Below are positions 52,242 to 60,120 of a DNA stretch of 64,000 nucleotides, piece by piece. The notes beneath the pieces were generated by a model. That model searched no databases. It saw only the letters and a program-made list of their open reading frames with translations, and was not told the DNA's origin. The stretch is from Pseudogracilibacillus sp035301445. GTDB taxonomy: Bacteria > Bacillota > Bacilli > Bacillales > Amphibacillaceae. The stretch covers positions 38,277-102,276 of the forward strand of contig DATGUH010000153.1 of assembly GCA_035301445.1 (NCBI GenBank). Direction: 5' to 3'. Both the position numbers and the translations under genes were made by a program. Numbering within the stretch: position 1 is the stretch's first letter; each line of letters begins with the position of its first letter.

Positions 52242-52955
52242 TTACATTTCCTCAGCATTTGAAAATTTCAGAATTCCTTCCATAATTGCATCCGCTACTT
52301 TTCTTTGATAATTAGGGTCGACTAATAATTTTCTTTCTTCTTCATTTGAAATAAAACCTGTTTCTACAAGTACAGATGGAACGGGCGATTTTTTCAATAA
52401 ATAGACACCTTGAATTCCTAATGCTTCTCGATCTGTATTTTTCAACTTCTTTTGAAAGGAAGACTGAATGGATTTTGCTAAGCGTGCCCCTTCTTCATGT
52501 CCTTCCTTATGATAAAATACTTGCGCACCTCTCCATTTCGCATCTGGAATTGCATTGACATGGACGCTTATGAAGACATCCGGTTGTTCATCGACAATTA
52601 TTTGCTCACGCAGTTTCAAATCTGCAAGTTTACGTTCACGTAACGTTTGATATTGTGGATTTTTCTCCACCTCATCAATCGCATCACCGGACTGCGTTCT
52701 CGTCATAATGACTGTCGCCCCTTCTTTTTCCAATTGCTGGACAAGTTGCTTCGAAATACTTAGCGTAATATCACGTTCAACAACATCACCATTTGAAGCA
52801 CCTCCATCTTCTCCACCATGTCCTGGATCAACAACAATTTTCATACCCGCTAATCGTTCTGGGAGAAAAAACTTTTGCTCCGAAGCATTCGTATGATAAA
52901 CGACAAAACTTAGAGAAGCGATCATCAACATTAATGCCAGCACCCATTTTTTCAC
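52242..52955 (-). CDS. cwlD: Germination-specific N-acetylmuramoyl-L-alanine amidase CwlD
   Basis: 237 residues, identical in length to B. subtilis CwlD. Signal/anchor (about 1-25), then Amidase_3: IVVDPGHGGEDGGASNGDVVERDI (first zinc His and Glu), VFISVHVNA (second His) and PSVLVETGFISNEEE (catalytic Glu). With PdaA it makes muramic-delta-lactam in the spore cortex. GTG 52955 follows GAGGTGG by 8 nt; the longer frame to 52997 precedes that site. Confidence 0.93.
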   Translation of the reverse strand: MKKWVLALMLMIASLSFVVYHTNASEQKFFLPERLAGMKIVVDPGHGGEDGGASNGDVVERDITLSISKQLVQQLEKEGATVIMTRTQSGDAIDEVEKNPQYQTLRERKLADLKLREQIIVDEQPDVFISVHVNAIPDAKWRGAQVFYHKEGHEEGARLAKSIQSSFQKKLKNTDREALGIQGVYLLKKSPVPSVLVETGFISNEEERKLLVDPNYQRKVADAIMEGILKFSNAEEM

Positions 52956-53029
52956 TGTTTTGCCCACCTCGTATTCATCATGTAGGTTGATATTCACTCA
53001 CTTATCTATATGAGATTCGGCATAAAAAA

Positions 53030-53067
53030 ATACCGACAAATCCGTTGCTAAACGAATCCCTCGGTAT
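53030..53067 (-). terminator. Terminator of the rhodanese gene
   Basis: ATACCGA/TCGGTAT outer stem and a CGTT/AACG inner stem, with seven T residues on the minus strand side. Confidence 0.65.
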
Positions 53068-53076
53068 CATGAAAAC

Positions 53077-53376
53077 TTATTTTGTTTCGCCATCCCAGTC
53101 CAGCATGCCGCCAACCATATTCGTTACGTCATACCCCTCAGCTGTTAAATACTCTGTTGCGCGGCCACTTCGACCACCCGAACGACAAATCATAATATAA
53201 GGTGTAGATGGATCTAATTCACTTGCACGTGCTGCAATTTCACCTAGTGGAATGTGCACGGCTCCAGGAATCATTCCCTCTGCCACTTCATCTGCTTCAC
53301 GTACATCGATTAAGTGAAGTTTTTCGCCATTCTCTAAACGTTCTTTTAACGCTACCGTTGTAATTTCTTTCATCAT
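53077..53376 (-). CDS. Single-domain rhodanese-like protein
   Basis: 99 residues, one rhodanese domain. LIDVREADEVAEGMIPGAVHIPL is the CH2A-like strand region and ICRSGGRS carries the active cysteine (Cys64) in a six-residue loop, so sulfurtransferase activity is plausible. Typical of small PspE/YqhL-type proteins that handle persulfide sulfur in the cytoplasm. Monocistronic, with GAGTGA before the tandem ATGs at 53376 and 53373. Confidence 0.88.
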   Translation of the reverse strand: MMKEITTVALKERLENGEKLHLIDVREADEVAEGMIPGAVHIPLGEIAARASELDPSTPYIMICRSGGRSGRATEYLTAEGYDVTNMVGGMLDWDGETK

Positions 53377-53492
53377 TGATTCACTCCTTCAATCTTCTTC
53401 ATGTTTATTTTAACAAATAGATACCTCAAGGGGTACTATTTTGTTTCATCTGATGATCTTGTTTTTTCACAACCATGAAGACACGATAAAAA

Positions 53493-53527
53493 ACTTCTCA
53501 ACAATTCAAGATGAACTGCTGAGAAGT
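53493..53527 (-). terminator. Terminator of glpFK
   Basis: ACTTCTCA/TGAGAAGT stem followed on the minus strand by six T residues. Confidence 0.85.
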
Positions 53528-53534
53528 CATTCGC

Positions 53535-55028
53535 TTATTTAAATGCTGTTGTTGCTCGAATCGCTTTTTGCCAACCGCTATATAATTCTTCACGTTTTTC
53601 CGCTTCCATTTCAGGCTGGAATGCACGATCTAAGTGCCAATGGGCTGCAATCTCTGATTGGTCTTTCCAAAAACCAACTGCAAGCCCTGCTAAATAAGCT
53701 GCACCTAATGCTGTCGTTTCATTAATTTCTGGACATTCTACTGGCACATCTAAAATATCTGACTGGAATTGCATTAAGAAATTATTCGCAATTGCCCCAC
53801 CATCTACACGCAACTTTTTCAATGAAATATCTGAATCTGCTTCCATTGCATCTAACACGTCTTTTGTTTGATACGCTAAAGATTCCAATGTTGCACGCAC
53901 AAAATGTTCTTTTTCAGTACCACGTGTTAACCCAAACACCGCGCCGCGTACTTCACTATCCCAATAAGGTGTACCTAGTCCAACAAATGCCGGAACAACG
54001 TAAACCCCTTCTGTTGAATCAACACGATTCGCATACATTTCACTATCTGCAGAGTCTCTGAACATCCTCATGCCATCACGTAACCATTGAATCGCAGAAC
54101 CTGCAACAAAAATACTTCCTTCTAATGCGTATTCCACTTTTCCATCAAGGCCCCATGCAATCGTTGTCAATAAACCATGTTCAGATTTAACGGCTTTTTC
54201 ACCCGTATTCATCAACATGAAACAACCAGTCCCATATGTGTTTTTAACCATTCCAGAATCAAAACACGCTTGACCAAACAATGCCGCTTGTTGGTCACCG
54301 GCAATTCCTGCAATTGGCGTCGCCTTTCCGAAGAAGTGTGTTTCATCTGTATAGCCATATATTTCCGAAGAAGATTTTACTTCTGGCAACATCGATGCTG
54401 GAACACCTAAAATATCAAGTAATTCTTCATCCCATTTTAAGTCATAAATATTATACATAAGTGTACGTGATGCGTTCGAATAGTCTGTTACATGTACTTT
54501 TCCACCTGTTAATTTCCAAATAAGCCATGTATCAATCGTTCCAAACAATAAATCGCCACGCTCAGCTTTTTCACGTGCACCTTCTACATGATCTAAAATC
54601 CATTTTACTTTTGTCCCTGAAAAATAAGCGTCAATTAACAAGCCTGTTTTTTCTCTAAATACATCATTATAACCAGCTTTCGATAATTGATCACAAATGG
54701 ATGCGGTTTGTCGTGATTGCCAAACAATCGCATTATAAATAGGGTTGCCTGTCGTCTTGTCCCATACAACTGTCGTTTCACGTTGGTTTGTGATCCCAAT
54801 TCCAGCAACTTGTTCAATTGATACATTTTTCTCTGATAACACATTCGCCATTACGGCTAAAACTGAACTCCAAATTTCATGTGCGTTATGCTCTACCCAA
54901 CCTGATTCTGGGAAGTATTGTGAGAACTCTTGTTGTGCTGTATGGAAAATATGCCCTTCTTTATCAAATAAAATTGCACGTGTGCTCGTCGTTCCTTGGT
55001 CAATTGCTAAAATATACTGTTCTGCCAT
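53535..55028 (-). CDS. glpK: Glycerol kinase
   Basis: 497 residues. It phosphorylates glycerol to glycerol-3-phosphate. FGGY-kinase motifs: ILAIDQGTTSTRA at the start, NAIVWQSRQT, GIAGDQQAALFGQ and DGGAIANNFLMQFQSDIL near the end. The HPr-phosphorylated histidine region (THFFGKA, about residue 230) of Firmicute GlpK is present, so PTS activation is likely. AGGAG lies 8 nt before ATG 55028. It follows glpF by 66 bp, with a probable cre site in the gap. No glpD follows, unlike B. subtilis. Confidence 0.96.
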   Translation of the reverse strand: MAEQYILAIDQGTTSTRAILFDKEGHIFHTAQQEFSQYFPESGWVEHNAHEIWSSVLAVMANVLSEKNVSIEQVAGIGITNQRETTVVWDKTTGNPIYNAIVWQSRQTASICDQLSKAGYNDVFREKTGLLIDAYFSGTKVKWILDHVEGAREKAERGDLLFGTIDTWLIWKLTGGKVHVTDYSNASRTLMYNIYDLKWDEELLDILGVPASMLPEVKSSSEIYGYTDETHFFGKATPIAGIAGDQQAALFGQACFDSGMVKNTYGTGCFMLMNTGEKAVKSEHGLLTTIAWGLDGKVEYALEGSIFVAGSAIQWLRDGMRMFRDSADSEMYANRVDSTEGVYVVPAFVGLGTPYWDSEVRGAVFGLTRGTEKEHFVRATLESLAYQTKDVLDAMEADSDISLKKLRVDGGAIANNFLMQFQSDILDVPVECPEINETTALGAAYLAGLAVGFWKDQSEIAAHWHLDRAFQPEMEAEKREELYSGWQKAIRATTAFK

Positions 55029-55078
55029 GTTCATTCTCCTCCAATGCTTACTAATCTTATATATGCCTTTTTATAAAA

Positions 55079-55092
55079 TTAAAACGCTTTCA
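55079..55092 (-). promoter_or_regulatory. Probable cre (CcpA) site between glpF and glpK
   Basis: TGAAAGCGTTTTAA on the minus strand matches TGWAANCGNTNWCA at 13 of 14 positions. It would let CcpA repress glpK readthrough on glucose. Confidence 0.5.
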
Positions 55093-55094
55093 TT

Positions 55095-55901
55095 TTATTC
55101 AGTAGATTCCAATTGTTTCTTCATTGACAGTTGTGCTGCAATAAAAATCATTACAATCATTATACTAAAAATCCAGAAAAGCATGCTATTTTCACCTTCG
55201 AAAAACTTCGCATAAAATAATGCACCGTAAATCCCACCAATAATAGGCCCAACTACTGGAACCCAAGCATAACGCCAATCAGACGTACCTTTTCCAGGAA
55301 TCGGTAAAAAGAAGTGGGCAAGTCTTGGCCCTAAATCACGAGCAGGGTTAATTGCGTAACCTGTTGGACCACCTAAGGACATACCAATTGCTACAATAAG
55401 TGCCCCTACAATTAATGGATTTAACCCTTCGGCAAACTCATTTGCTCCTATTGCCAATAATCCAAGTAATAAAACGAATGTCCCGACAATTTCACTAATC
55501 ATATTCGATAATGGATGTCGAATCGCTGGTATTGTTGCAAAAACAGATAATTTTGCTGCCTGATCATCCGTCTCTTTCCAATGTGGTAAGTACTGAAAAT
55601 AAACGATTGTTGCACCAATGATTGCACCAATCATCTGTGCCACAATATACATGGGTACATCAGCCCATGGGAATTCACCAATTGCTGCAAAACCTAATGT
55701 TACAGCAGGGTTTAAATGGGCATCACTAATATTCCCAACTGCATATACACCAAGAGTAACTGCAAGTCCCCACGCAATAGTGATGAGCACCCAACCACCA
55801 TTTTCGGCTTTTGACTTTTTCATAAGTGCACCTGCAACTACACCACCGCCGAAAATAATTAAAATCATTGTTCCAATTAATTCACCGACAAAGGGTGTCA
55901 T
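55095..55901 (-). CDS. glpF: Glycerol uptake facilitator (aquaglyceroporin)
   Basis: 268 residues with six membrane helices and the two half-helix NPA motifs, HLNPAVTLGF (about residue 65) and AINPARDLGPR (about 197). The Asp after the second motif (RDLGPR) marks glycerol rather than pure water channels. First gene of glpFK, with GGAGG 9 nt before ATG 55901. Expression is controlled by the GlpP-type terminator in its leader. Confidence 0.95.
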   Translation of the reverse strand: MTPFVGELIGTMILIIFGGGVVAGALMKKSKAENGGWVLITIAWGLAVTLGVYAVGNISDAHLNPAVTLGFAAIGEFPWADVPMYIVAQMIGAIIGATIVYFQYLPHWKETDDQAAKLSVFATIPAIRHPLSNMISEIVGTFVLLLGLLAIGANEFAEGLNPLIVGALIVAIGMSLGGPTGYAINPARDLGPRLAHFFLPIPGKGTSDWRYAWVPVVGPIIGGIYGALFYAKFFEGENSMLFWIFSIMIVMIFIAAQLSMKKQLESTE

Positions 55902-55957
55902 TGTTTAACGCCTCCGCTTCATTATTTTGTCGTCGTTCAGTTCAAAAGACACAAAAA

Positions 55958-56009
55958 AGGAGTCCACAATTAATAGCCTGCCTATGCAAGCGATTAATTG
56001 TGGACTCCT
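55958..56009 (-). promoter_or_regulatory. GlpP-dependent leader terminator of glpFK
   Basis: A 17-bp perfect stem (arm AGGAGTCCACAATTAAT at each end) with an 18-nt loop is followed on the minus strand by TTTTTTGTG, inside the 130-nt leader of glpF. In B. subtilis, GlpP with glycerol-3-phosphate binds such a leader and prevents termination. Confidence 0.9.
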
Positions 56010-56040
56010 ACACTCAACCACGAACTATGAACTTACCGAA

Positions 56041-56069
56041 AGTATACAAACAGTTTTGACACTTGTCAA
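56041..56069 (-). promoter_or_regulatory. glpFK promoter
   Basis: Minus strand: consensus TTGACA (56069-56064), 17-bp spacer, TATACT (56046-56041). Transcription would start about 25 bp before the leader hairpin. Confidence 0.85.
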
Positions 56070-56088
56070 CTATTATCTGAATATAACG

Positions 56089-56646
56089 TTATGGTTGGAA
56101 CTGTTCCCATAAATGTTTGTCAGAAGTAGTCACGGCGATTGCCCCCGCTGTTAAAGCCGCTTCAATATGCGCTTTTGTGCGAATTAAACCACCGTTAATA
56201 ATTGGGATCCCCGTATGTTCACGAACTTCCTCGATTAATTCTGGAATAACGCCCGGCAACATTTCAATATAATCAGGCTCTGCTGTTTCAATCAGTGCAT
56301 AGCTTTTCTCCAGTGCAATCGTATCAAGCAAAAACATCCGCTGAATGGCAATAATCCCTTTCGCTTTTGCTTTTTGAATCACATTTGCACGCGTCGAAAT
56401 AATTCCAGCCGGACGAATATCATTACATAAAAAATCCGCCGCAAAATTATCTGTTTTAAGCCCTTGGATTAAATCGGCATGAATAATAAGACTTTTCCCA
56501 TGCTTTTTCGCTTCATTTTTCAAAGCTTTTATATTACTAATATGTACTTCTAATAATACGATAAATTGAAAATCTGTTTTTAACAATTGCTCAAACTGCT
56601 TTAAACTTCTTGCTGCTGGCAATACTTGCTGATCGTTAAAATGCAT
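56089..56646 (-). CDS. glpP: Glycerol-3-phosphate responsive antiterminator GlpP
   Basis: 185 residues, TIM-barrel-like RNA-binding regulator. Recognised by QQVLPAARSLKQFEQLL, VLLEVHISNIKALKNEAKKHGKSLIIHADLIQGL and IIPNGGLIRT-like PIINGGLIRTKAHIEAAL (phosphate site). With G3P it blocks the terminator in the glpF leader. ATG 56646 is 5 nt after GAGGAGG; the ATG at 56676 precedes that site. It is probably co-transcribed with the yisP-like gene upstream. Confidence 0.93.
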   Translation of the reverse strand: MHFNDQQVLPAARSLKQFEQLLKTDFQFIVLLEVHISNIKALKNEAKKHGKSLIIHADLIQGLKTDNFAADFLCNDIRPAGIISTRANVIQKAKAKGIIAIQRMFLLDTIALEKSYALIETAEPDYIEMLPGVIPELIEEVREHTGIPIINGGLIRTKAHIEAALTAGAIAVTTSDKHLWEQFQP

Positions 56647-56693
56647 AAGCTCCTCCTCATTCACATAACAAACCATCTTTACCTTTCAAGCAG

Positions 56694-57509
56694 TTAGTCA
56701 TTCATTTGAACTTCTTTGACTGTTTTTTCTACTTCTTCACGCGTAATCTTTTCGCGCCCTTCTTCCATCGCCTTTAATGTTTTATGCGCAAGTGCAAGTG
56801 GTAAGCGACAAAATAAAATGATGCTCTTCTTCGTTAAAGATTCCATGTATAAATCTGCTTTTGCCAAATTATCTTTTGCATAGACGAATAAATCATCACG
56901 TGTCCAGCCCTTCGGCATGAAACTCACACCACGTTCTTCATAATCTTCGTCTTCATTTCGTAAAATATTTACAGCTTGTAATCCGCGACCATAGCCAATT
57001 GCAAGCGCTCGATCAGTTTTCTCTTCCCCATATAATTCCCATATATCCGATAACATTGTACCTACTAATCCTGCTACATAATAAGTGTACTCATCTAAAT
57101 CTTCTTTCGTTTCAATTTGCCAGTTTAACTTTGACCACTTCGCCATACCATAAGCCATCTCACTTGCTGATTCCATAAGAATCGGCAACGCTTCTGGTGG
57201 ACAAAAATCAATCCATTCTTTTAAACGCGTTGCAACTTCAGGTAATTGTGAAGCCGTATCACCTAAAATCTGCATATAGCGTTGTTGGTCAAATGGATGC
57301 TTGAAAAGCTCGCTAATTTCTGACAGCATCTCATATTTTAGTTGGTTGTCTAATTGCTCATCATCTTCAATTTCATCAATCGCGCGAAATACTAAATAAG
57401 CAGACGCTACGGCACTTCTTACATCTTTCTTTAAAAACATAATCGGTATGTAAAACGTTCTGCTCGTTTCTTTCAACATTTTCTTTGCTTCTTTGGGAAA
57501 TGTTGCCAT
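56694..57509 (-). CDS. Squalene/phytoene synthase family protein (YisP-like)
   Basis: 271 residues of the head-to-head prenyl synthase fold. The first Asp-rich motif is RAIDEIEDDEQ (about residue 43) and the second is NILRNEDEDYEERG (about 180), where canonical enzymes have DVGED. The closest layout is B. subtilis YisP (267 aa), which dephosphorylates farnesyl diphosphate to farnesol and supports membrane microdomains and biofilm. I cannot say whether this one couples or only hydrolyses prenyl diphosphates. No desaturase is adjacent. Spaced 47 bp before glpP. Confidence 0.82.
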   Translation of the reverse strand: MATFPKEAKKMLKETSRTFYIPIMFLKKDVRSAVASAYLVFRAIDEIEDDEQLDNQLKYEMLSEISELFKHPFDQQRYMQILGDTASQLPEVATRLKEWIDFCPPEALPILMESASEMAYGMAKWSKLNWQIETKEDLDEYTYYVAGLVGTMLSDIWELYGEEKTDRALAIGYGRGLQAVNILRNEDEDYEERGVSFMPKGWTRDDLFVYAKDNLAKADLYMESLTKKSIILFCRLPLALAHKTLKAMEEGREKITREEVEKTVKEVQMND

Positions 57510-57641
57510 TGTACAATTCCTCCCGTAATTTTAATCTCTCTTACCTCTTATCGTAACGCAATTTGCGATAAGTTACACGAAATATCCTTTTATTTTACTA
57601 TACCGCCCCCTATTTTCAATCCATTATGAAAAATATAAAAA

Positions 57642-57675
57642 GATGTACAAGGAAAAAACACTTCACCTGTACATC
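57642..57675. terminator. Terminator after the HTH-TPR regulator
   Basis: GATGTACA/TGTACATC stem extended by GG/CC, with T-rich sequence on both strands' outer sides. Confidence 0.7.
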
Positions 57676-57720
57676 CATTTTTTCTGCGCTTCGCAAGTAC
57701 ACTAAATTTATTCATTCGGT

Positions 57721-58965
57721 TTAACGATCTCCCACTAATATGAGACTCGCTTGACGATATTTTTCATGTCGGACGTAATAATCGTATAACACTTTTCGAT
57801 ATCGCTTTAAATAGATCGTATGTTGACTTTTTTCAAAATAAGGAACTACCGTTTGTTCTAAATAACTGAAATACGCTGCAACATCCTTTGTAGCTTTTAA
57901 TTTTAATAATGAAAAAATTATTGTATAGTGCGTACTTTTATGCTTTTTAGATAAGGTTAACCCTTTTTGGATCAGGCAAATGATTTCACGCTGTTCCCCA
58001 ATTTTTCCTTCCAAACAACTATCAATATAATTCGATAAATATTTTAAGTAATTGGAGGCCAACTCATCGCCCTCCACAATTACTTGCTTATACCATTTCG
58101 CCGCTTCCTTATATTGCTTTCGATTAAAATATTCAAATCCTAAATTATTCATAAGCAACAGTTTCTCAAACTGAAGTTCGAGCGATCGACATCGTTCAAT
58201 CAGGCGATGATAATTTGCAATAATATGCTCAAAATGCATATGTTTCTCTTGACTCACTTGCAATAAAATAATCGATTCAGCAAGAATACTTTTTCGATAA
58301 TTATAGGTTTCTTGAAAATAACGCAATGCTTGATCGGCATATTTATAAGCAAGCGTAGAAGCCCCCATCAAATGACAAGCTACTGACAAATGGTGTAAGT
58401 ATTCTTTATTCCCATAAATATCAACATCGACTTTTTGCAAATATGTCAATGGTTGTTGCTGACCGTCACGGTATAAAGTCACTTTATCACTAATATAATA
58501 AATGCCTTTTATATGATAATATAAATTTTGCTCAAATGGCGTTAATTCTTCTATTTGATTTTCAATAAACTGAATTTTTTCATTCGCCTGCTCATACTGT
58601 TTCTTGTAAATATAGTATCTTGCTAAAAGTAGATGAAAATGATGTGTACACTGCGCTGAACGAACAAACGGAATTGCTTCCAATTCACATTTTATCTGTT
58701 CAATTAACGACGCATCTTCTTCAACAAACGCAATTAGCCATTGTTTTAGCAAATCTTCAATCTTAGTGATTTGCTTCGTTTCTTGGTGAATATCAATGCC
58801 TAGCCGCTCTGAAAACAACATGATTAATTCATCAGAGTAAGCAGTTTTCCCTCGTTCAATTTTGCTAACATGTGTCGTCGTACATATTCCTTCCCCTAGT
58901 TGTGCTTGCGTAAGATTTGCTTGTTCACGATAAAACTTAATAATTTCACCCTGCTGCATCCCCAC
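57721..58965 (-). CDS. HTH-TPR transcriptional regulator (RNPP/NprR-like)
   Basis: 414 residues: Xre-type helix-turn-helix (about 8-62; LTQAQLGEGICTTTHVSKIERGK) followed by a long all-helical region with tetratricopeptide-like repeats (KLLLMNNLGFEYFNRKQYKEAAKWYKQVI is the clearest). The plan and length match peptide-responsive RNPP regulators such as NprR and PlcR, which bind imported signal peptides. NprR is encoded beside a neutral protease gene, and here a thermolysin-like protease gene lies 1.1 kb away on the same strand. No convincing signal-peptide gene was found on either side. The start is GTG 58965 or ATG 58959. Confidence 0.8.
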   Translation of the reverse strand: MGMQQGEIIKFYREQANLTQAQLGEGICTTTHVSKIERGKTAYSDELIMLFSERLGIDIHQETKQITKIEDLLKQWLIAFVEEDASLIEQIKCELEAIPFVRSAQCTHHFHLLLARYYIYKKQYEQANEKIQFIENQIEELTPFEQNLYYHIKGIYYISDKVTLYRDGQQQPLTYLQKVDVDIYGNKEYLHHLSVACHLMGASTLAYKYADQALRYFQETYNYRKSILAESIILLQVSQEKHMHFEHIIANYHRLIERCRSLELQFEKLLLMNNLGFEYFNRKQYKEAAKWYKQVIVEGDELASNYLKYLSNYIDSCLEGKIGEQREIICLIQKGLTLSKKHKSTHYTIIFSLLKLKATKDVAAYFSYLEQTVVPYFEKSQHTIYLKRYRKVLYDYYVRHEKYRQASLILVGDR

Positions 58966-59194
58966 TCACGTCCCCACTTTATTCGCCCTCAACTAATTGA
59001 TAATTAACACTATTCTATCATTGCGAGCAATGAACAGATATAGGCGAACAAACTCATTTTTCAACGTCCACGCATTGAATTGCTCTTTTTTGTTGTTGAT
59101 TTTTGTACAAAAAAGACGACTTCACCCGACAAATGGAAAATACAACTCGTCAAGATTTTGTGGTACTTGCGAAGAGGGGAAGACACAAGTTTTT

Positions 59195-59930
59195 TGTAGT
59201 AGCTACAAGGATTTTTGTGGTAGCGACAACTTTTCCTGTGATACCTACAACTAATTGGGTGATTCCTACAACTTTCTTTGCAATACCTACAAATCTGTAT
59301 TCAGTACCTACAAATTTTATTCATGAATCAACAAGTTGGGGATTACCTACATATTCTCCTTCGATATCGACAACTTTCCTTGTAATACCTACAAATCTGC
59401 ATTCAGTACCTACAAGTTTTATTCATGAATCAACAAGTTGGAAAATACCTACATATTCTCCCTCGATATCAACAACTTTTCTTGTAATACCTACAAATCT
59501 GCATTCAGTACCTACAAATTTTATTCGTAAATCAACAAGTTGGAGATTACCTACATATTCTCCTTCAATATCGACAACTTTCCGATTCATATCAACAAAA
59601 TTGATGTGCGTATCTACAAAGTTCGGACTGCTATCGACAACAAGTTCTTTATCTACAAATCGTTGAGTGATACCTACAACTTTTCTTGTAATATCTACAA
59701 ATCTGCATGCAGTACCTACAAGTTTTATTCGTGAATCAACAAGTTGGAGATTACCTACATATTCTCCCTTGATACCTACAACTTTCCTAGCAATACCTAC
59801 AAATCTGCATTCAGTACCTACAAGTTTTATTCGTAAATCAACAAGTTGGAAAATACCTACATATTCTCCCTTGATACCTACAACTTTTCTTGTGATACCT
59901 ACAACAACCTCTAAAAAGTCTTCATTCATT
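59195..59930. repeat. 21-bp repeat array, locus 2 (about 35 units)
   Basis: Units of 21 bp (one unit type of 18 bp) each open with ACCTACAA, ATCTACAA, ATCAACAA or ATCGACAA. Five units form a 102-bp higher-order repeat present in about five imperfect copies (marked by CTGCATTCAGTACCTACAAG and ATTACCTACATATTCTCC). Because 21, 18 and 102 are multiples of three, both strands give long open frames of 7-residue repeats (plus IPTTFLV, minus VGITRKV), broken by single stops. No signal peptide, ribosome binding site or unique coding sequence is attached. The DNA from 58966 to 59194 holds the regulator's promoter region. Confidence 0.85.
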
Positions 59931-59939
59931 CAAAAAAAG

Positions 59940-59978
59940 ACTGTCCAGCGAGTCAATTTTAATGACTTCTTGGACAGC
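59940..59978 (-). terminator. Terminator of the thermolysin-like protease gene
   Basis: CTGTCCA/TGGACAG outer stem and AGTCA/TGACT inner stem with seven T residues on the minus strand. Its promoter-proximal arm is part of the third copy of the 74-bp repeat described next. Confidence 0.85.
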
Positions 59979-60120
59979 CTTGCTCATTCGCTCTATCAAC
60001 ATACGCCTTCAGCATCGTGTGCTGTAATCATATTTTGTACTTCTTGCACAGCCTTGCTTGTTCGTTCTATCAAAATACGCCTACAGCATCGTATGCTGCC
60101 ATTACGCTTTGAACTTCTTG
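59965..60120. repeat. 74-bp tandem repeat from the protease 3' end
   Basis: ACTTCTTG recurs at 59965, 60039 and 60113, and CAGCCTTGCT at 59975 and 60049, all 74 bp apart. The copy at 60039-60112 contains the true end of the protease gene. The next copy downstream still reads QEVQNMITAHDAEGVC before a stop, against QEVQSVMAAYDAVGVF in the gene. The last, partial copy runs into the terminator stem. Confidence 0.8.

Noticed and set aside
57592..57715. 41-codon frame just after the HTH-TPR gene as a signal-peptide gene (NprX/PapR type)
   Set aside because: A terminator hairpin with a T tract lies inside the frame, no ribosome binding site is well placed, and the product lacks a secretion signal.
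59195..59930. CRISPR array
   Set aside because: The units abut each other with no constant repeat plus unique spacers, the repeat is only 21 bp and variable, and no cas gene is present.
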